From: Anaerolineaceae bacterium
GTDB lineage: Bacteria; Chloroflexota; Anaerolineae; Anaerolineales; Anaerolineaceae
Reading direction: 5' to 3'
NCBI GenBank assembly: GCA_016841365.1
Contig: JAENZI010000008.1
Coordinates: forward strand, 93,192-157,191
DNA length: 64,000 nucleotides
A program made the position numbers and the translations under genes. Under the pieces are notes generated by a model. The model saw only the letters and a program-made list of their open reading frames with translations, made no database searches and was not told where the DNA came from. This document shows, piece by piece, positions 60,274 to 64,000 of this stretch (within the stretch, counting starts at the first letter, position 1; every line of letters starts with the position of its first letter).

Positions 60274-62505
60274 TTATCTGAAGAATATTGGCTCATAAAG
60301 CGTATAGATTTGAGCCGGCAGGGGGGCATTCAGTAAATATGTGTCATAGGCAGCATAAACGCCATACGCACCGGCCTCGCCCGGAATGTTGCCGCCCCAA
60401 ATTTCACCCGCCATTTGCGTGTAATCAAACAACAGGGTGACCGCGTCATTCGCGGGGATTACGCTTATACCGTCCAGTGTCAGCATGGGAGCGCCTGTGA
60501 TCCATCCGCGGGATGTGGTGCCGCTGGTCGTGAGTGCATCCTGGGCCTCACGCAGCATTTGCGCGGCATCATTGATTTGTTGACGGGCGGTGGTGGCTGG
60601 CGAGAGCCCCATCAGGTTTGCCAACGCGGTTTGATCAGGGCAGCGGGCAAGTGCGTTTTGTTCCGCTTGCATGATGGCGAGCAAAACCCGGGGGTTGATA
60701 GTGTGGGTCTGTGCAGCAGCTCCGATCAGGGTTGGGATATCAATTTTAGTTCCATCAGCATCGCTGATCGGCGCAGCTAGGCAGCTTTTATGCAGGGTCA
60801 GAAAATTACGGATGCGGCTGATGGGCGCCATCGCCCCGTCAGTCAGCCAGTTTTCCGACACCCACTCGGTGTTTGGGAATTCTTTTCCGGCATTGCCGAC
60901 AAGCGTGAAGCGCACCGCGCTGGCATTAATCGTTGTTGTTTGTTCGGGTTCGAGGGTCAGGTCGCTGAGGGTGACCGAAGCAACCGTGTCATCATTGAAG
61001 TGATACACGCCAAGGTCGACCCAAGCGTTAGAGAGCGGCGCCTGGTTTACCCATTGGATTGTCAGACCGTTGGCATGCCGGATGGCATAGCGCGCTTGGC
61101 TGGTATCGTCGGAGATGGTCTTCGTTGGGCACTGCCAGTTGATGGCGTTGTGGGCGGGGATAAAGGCTTCAATCTTATACTCGCCGCTGATGGGCAGAGT
61201 TGGCACCCAGCGAGCACGGTGGGTGCTTTCGGCGGCAGTTGCAGTGTTAAGGGCTAAATACGCATATTGCCCTCTTTCGGTGGGGTAGCGGTACCAGCCC
61301 GAGTCGCACATTCCCATCCCGAATGCTGGGGTCAGCACAGGGACTTCAACCACCTGCGGCAGGGTGATCGGCGTGTTACCGCAGGTCACACCCAAATAAT
61401 CGCACACGCCCTGAGTGATGGCATTGGCAGCCAGCAGCTTGAAGCCCTCATCGTGCAGGTAGGCGTTGTCGGGGAATTGCCGGTCCATAAACGCCAGCTC
61501 GATCAGGATGGCGGGCATCTGCGCATAATTGATCTCGCCATAATTGCTGTCTGAAGCCTTGATCCCCCGGTTGACCCAGCTTGAATCATATTCCGTGCGG
61601 ATGGTGTCGATCAGGCTGTTGTGCACCGCGTTGGCCAGTGCCTGAGAACCCGGGTGGTTATCGGTATCCCAATAGGTTTCGGTGCCGCTGAAAGTGCCAT
61701 CCCAGCCGTTATTGTGCAGACCGATGAGGATGTCGGCGCCGTAAGCATTTGCCATGTAGGGACGGGCGCGGATGTCGCTGTTGTAGTTGGTGTCGCTGCC
61801 ATCGTAAATGGATGAAGGGAGACCCAGGGCGATAGCATACTCGCGGCTGCCTTCATACCAGGCGGGGTAACCCGAGATGCCAAAGGAGGCGTTCAGGTCA
61901 AGCTCGCGTAACTGGATGACGGTGGCGCCCTGGTTGAACAGGGCAGCCTGGACGTAGCGCATGATCTCGGCGTTGAGCGTATCTTCGCGGATCCCCCAAA
62001 ATTCTGCCCGTTGATACATCCAAAGCGACCAATATTCGTTCCAATAGATGCCGTGCCCGGGGTTGAGGGCGATCTTCACGCCATTTAGGGGTCCTGAAGG
62101 GATCAGGTCGCGGTCAATGGGTAAGTCCAACTGGACGCTGACCTCGGGTAAAGGGCGTCCCCAGTCTTCGAGGGGCTTACCCTCGATTTTATAGGTGGTG
62201 AGGAAGATCTGATCAATACCAAAAACCTGGTTCAGGTCGGCATGCAGTTGGGTGAAGATCGTTTCGTCATATTCACCCGCCGGGAGCAGCGCTTGGCTGA
62301 TGTCGATCACCAGCGCTTCACCCTGGTTGGTAACGGAGAGCACTTCGGCGCTTGTTTCAGTGAGGAGGGGGTGGCTGTTCAGATATGCGGCTATTTGAGC
62401 GGTATCTGGCGGAAGGGCAGTTTGGGTTGCGGCGGATTGGTTAGAAAAACCAAGCGCAGCAGCCAAAATGGCAAACGATAATAAAATTATGGCTGATCTT
62501 TTCAT
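60274..62505 (-). CDS. Multidomain secreted N-acetylmuramoyl-L-alanine amidase
   Basis: A 743-residue protein. Signal peptide 1-25 (SAIILLSFAILAAALGFS). About 30-110 resembles a GerMN-type domain (TSAEVLSVTNQGEALVIDIS). About 140-370 is an Amidase_3 catalytic domain: GVKIALNPGHG with the first zinc His, REDTLN (Glu), ILIGLHNNG (His) and ILIELAFMD (catalytic Glu). About 395-530 is a golvesin/DCD-like beta domain (CDSGWYRYPTERGQYAYLA). About 580-700 resembles a lytic-transglycosylase-type helix bundle (AAQTHTINPRVLLAIMQAE). It should cleave peptidoglycan stem peptides outside the cell. Confidence 0.87.
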   Translation of the reverse strand: MKRSAIILLSFAILAAALGFSNQSAATQTALPPDTAQIAAYLNSHPLLTETSAEVLSVTNQGEALVIDISQALLPAGEYDETIFTQLHADLNQVFGIDQIFLTTYKIEGKPLEDWGRPLPEVSVQLDLPIDRDLIPSGPLNGVKIALNPGHGIYWNEYWSLWMYQRAEFWGIREDTLNAEIMRYVQAALFNQGATVIQLRELDLNASFGISGYPAWYEGSREYAIALGLPSSIYDGSDTNYNSDIRARPYMANAYGADILIGLHNNGWDGTFSGTETYWDTDNHPGSQALANAVHNSLIDTIRTEYDSSWVNRGIKASDSNYGEINYAQMPAILIELAFMDRQFPDNAYLHDEGFKLLAANAITQGVCDYLGVTCGNTPITLPQVVEVPVLTPAFGMGMCDSGWYRYPTERGQYAYLALNTATAAESTHRARWVPTLPISGEYKIEAFIPAHNAINWQCPTKTISDDTSQARYAIRHANGLTIQWVNQAPLSNAWVDLGVYHFNDDTVASVTLSDLTLEPEQTTTINASAVRFTLVGNAGKEFPNTEWVSENWLTDGAMAPISRIRNFLTLHKSCLAAPISDADGTKIDIPTLIGAAAQTHTINPRVLLAIMQAEQNALARCPDQTALANLMGLSPATTARQQINDAAQMLREAQDALTTSGTTSRGWITGAPMLTLDGISVIPANDAVTLLFDYTQMAGEIWGGNIPGEAGAYGVYAAYDTYLLNAPLPAQIYTLYEPIFFR

Positions 62506-62620
62506 AGTACGCCGACCTGATAAAGGAGAAAATTTGAACCTTTTCTTGGTTGCAATTTAGGTTCCAATGGCGTGGGTTGAGGACATCAGTTACTCAAGGG
62601 TAGCGTGCTTATGGGCACAT

Positions 62621-62809
62621 TCATCCTTGTTTCTTGCGGAATAAATATCCGATCACATAGCCGACGATCAGCAGGCTGACCAGGAAAGTCAGCACTGGCC
62701 CCAGCCAGAACAATGTCGGCCTGCCGAAATAAGCCCGGGCAATGATCAGGATGATGATCAGCCCAACCAGGGCAAAGAGGGTGATCCATAAGTGTTGTTT
62801 TTGTTTCAT
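62621..62809 (-). CDS. Small two-TM membrane protein
   Basis: A 62-residue protein with two hydrophobic segments (about 8-25 and 34-55) separated by ARAYFGRPTLFW, ending FRKKQG. No family recognised. It lies upstream of the amidase gene on the same strand with a 115-bp gap. The 5' end has no strong ribosome-binding site. Confidence 0.5.
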   Translation of the reverse strand: MKQKQHLWITLFALVGLIIILIIARAYFGRPTLFWLGPVLTFLVSLLIVGYVIGYLFRKKQG

Positions 62810-62872
62810 AGGTCTGTAGTGGTTTTGTGTTTTGTAGGATGTGCTCTGGTTTTGAGTGTACAGACATTTTTT

Positions 62873-63041
62873 GTCATTGCGAGCGCAGCGCAGCGAAGCG
62901 TGGCAATCTGAGGAATGAGAGATTGCTTCGCCCTAAAGGGCTCGAAATGACAGGATAGATTGCTTCGTTCCTCGCAATGACAGATGAAATTGCTTTGTAC
63001 CTCGCTATGACAGGCGAGATTGCTTCGAGCCTCGCAATGAC
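62873..63041. repeat. REP-like element followed by three exact 30-bp half-units
   Basis: A full GTCATTGCGAGCG...CGAAATGAC unit (62873-62951), then three tandem 30-bp units (62952-62981, 62982-63011, 63012-63041), each of the type AxxxxAGATTGCTTCG...CTCGCAATGAC. Precise 30-bp spacing shows stepwise duplication of the right half. Confidence 0.85.
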
Positions 63042-63066
63042 AGTTTTCGGTGCGTTCAGGCAGACT

Positions 63067-63504
63067 TCAGCCCCAAATGATTTCCGGGCCACCGCCGCGC
63101 AGGAAATCAGCCAGCAGTTTGCCTTCGCGAGAGCCAGCACGATCGGCAAGCAGGGCGATCACATCCTTTTCGGTGACGATCTCTTCGGGGTTTTGCACAG
63201 CCGGGTCAAAATCAAGGCCGACACCGTTGAACAGCCGCCGCACGGTGGGTTCGTCCAGTTCCAATAAGGACATGATCTCGGACAGGGTGTAGGTGATGGG
63301 GTGCGCCTCGATTACCTCGTGGAGGAAATTGCCCACGCGTTTAATATCTTCAATCGCCAGTTTCAGGTCGCCGCCCGTCAACTCGATGAAGTCCTCGATG
63401 TTGGACATGAAGGTTTGGCCAGATTCGTGGATTTCAATTGTGAGGGCTTTGATCTGCGGGGTGAGGTCGATGTCATCGGGCTGTTGCGGGTTTTTGGTTT
63501 CCAT
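63067..63504 (-). CDS. Hypothetical protein
   Basis: A 145-residue acidic helical protein. METKNPQQPDDIDLTPQIKALTIEIHESGQTFMSNIEDFIELTGGDLKLAIED (in parts) and ITYTLSEIMSLLELDEPTVRRLFNGVGLDFDPAV; the latter resembles a helix-turn-helix recognition pair. No family recognised. Flanked by REP-like repeats on both sides. Confidence 0.6.
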   Translation of the reverse strand: METKNPQQPDDIDLTPQIKALTIEIHESGQTFMSNIEDFIELTGGDLKLAIEDIKRVGNFLHEVIEAHPITYTLSEIMSLLELDEPTVRRLFNGVGLDFDPAVQNPEEIVTEKDVIALLADRAGSREGKLLADFLRGGGPEIIWG

Positions 63505-63599
63505 AGGTTTACCTTTCGCATTGAATGTTGATATTGATTATAAACCAATGTTTTTGGGTGGGCTTGAGGTGTGCTCCGGGTTTGATCGCGCCGTCTTTT

Positions 63600-63670
63600 G
63601 TCATTGCGAACGAAGCGTAGCGAAGTGCGGCAATCTGAGAAAAGCGAGATTGCTTCGTGTCTCGCAATGA
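63600..63670. repeat. REP-like GTCATTGCGA element
   Basis: GTCATTGCGAACGAAGCG...GTGTCTCGCAATGA, the same type as at 50177. The 496 bp from 63505 to the window end hold only such repeats; no gene is seen. Confidence 0.85.
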
Positions 63671-63715
63671 GATCTTTTATTGGTGCGGTTGGGGAAAAAT
63701 TGCGCTCTGTTTGTT

Positions 63716-63787
63716 GTCATTGCGAGCGTAGCGCAGCGAAGCGTGGCAATCTGAGAAAAGCGAGATTGCTTCGTGTCTCGCAATGAC
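63716..63787. repeat. REP-like GTCATTGCGA element
   Basis: GTCATTGCGAGCGTAGCG...TGTCTCGCAATGAC; a stray right end (TCGCAATGAC) lies at 63805-63814. Confidence 0.85.
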
Positions 63788-63858
63788 TGGGATTGATTTG
63801 TTCATCGCAATGACATCTTGTGTTGGTTCAGTCAGGGTCGTATAGCGTCCTGATTTTT

Positions 63859-63956
63859 GTCATTGCGAACGAAGTGAAGCAATCTGAGAAAAGAGAGATT
63901 GCTTCGCCAAAAAGGGCTCCAATGACAGATTAGATTGCTTCGTTCCTCGCAGTAAC
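63859..63956. repeat. REP-like element with one extra half-unit
   Basis: GTCATTGCGAACGAAGTG...CTCCAATGAC (63859-63926), then one 30-bp right half-unit (63927-63956) with a slightly degraded end (GCAGTAAC). Confidence 0.8.
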
Positions 63957-64000
63957 TGTGTTATTTGTAAAGAGAAGACTAAGGGAATTTACCCCTGGCA

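Noticed and set aside
62952..63041. Three 30-bp direct repeats as a CRISPR array
   Set aside because: Units are contiguous without spacers, match REP-like halves, and no cas gene is present.
62874..63149. Minus-strand ORF coding VIARYKAISSVIARNEAI-type repeats
   Set aside because: It is a translation of the tandem REP-like half-units, a known artefact of this repeat type, not a gene. The same applies to ORFs at 63293-63786.

Overview
The window looks like a chromosomal segment of an anaerobic Chloroflexota bacterium, probably class Anaerolineae. This is an inference from gene content and style: a Na+-pumping methylmalonyl-CoA decarboxylase, lipoproteins and anchored surface proteins without outer-membrane genes, CIRCE/HrcA heat-shock control, frequent TTG starts, and many GTCATTGCGA-type palindromic repeats. 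No rRNA, tRNA or CRISPR array was seen.

Layout. 1-3 kb: end of the ribosomal alpha operon (rpoA', rplQ, truA, rplM, rpsI). 3-9 kb: a MazG fusion protein, MurJ and an APC permease with a C-terminal stress-protein-like region. 8.6-10.1 kb: an AT-rich AbiE toxin-antitoxin pair with a consensus promoter and a 34-bp perfect palindrome. 10-16 kb: DUF212 protein, xseB/xseA, a HIT protein, envelope proteins and a membrane-anchored trypsin-like protease. 16.3-22.4 kb: a seven-gene minus-strand operon that resembles the dlt (D-alanylation) pathway but starts from a fatty-acyl-AMP-ligase-like enzyme. It includes an unannotated 42-residue DltX-like microprotein. 22.7-31 kb: TspO-like protein, proteases, PPK2 with a lysine-rich head, prmA. 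30.2-35.2 kb: hrcA-grpE-dnaK-dnaJ-prmA under a perfect CIRCE. 35.2-39 kb: an acetyltransferase and a large TM protein with a phosphatase-like head. 39.2-42.7 kb: mmdA-D-C-B. 42.8-50.1 kb: assorted small proteins, a possible Cys-rich 34-residue peptide, and PepF. 50.1-64 kb: repeat-rich accessory region with ArsC, an MFS transporter, a LuxR-type regulator, an intact IS3-family element (inverted repeats, 4-bp target duplication), a ferredoxin, a phosphatase, an M20 peptidase, a multidomain amidase and many REP-like elements.

How genes work together. The decarboxylase would turn methylmalonyl-CoA breakdown into a sodium gradient. The heat-shock genes form one HrcA-controlled unit. The dlt-like operon encodes activation (AMP ligase), a carrier (ACP), a membrane O-acyltransferase (MBOAT), surface SGNH-type proteins and a DltX-like peptide, so it probably acylates an extracytoplasmic polymer. 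It is the best candidate for an undescribed system here.
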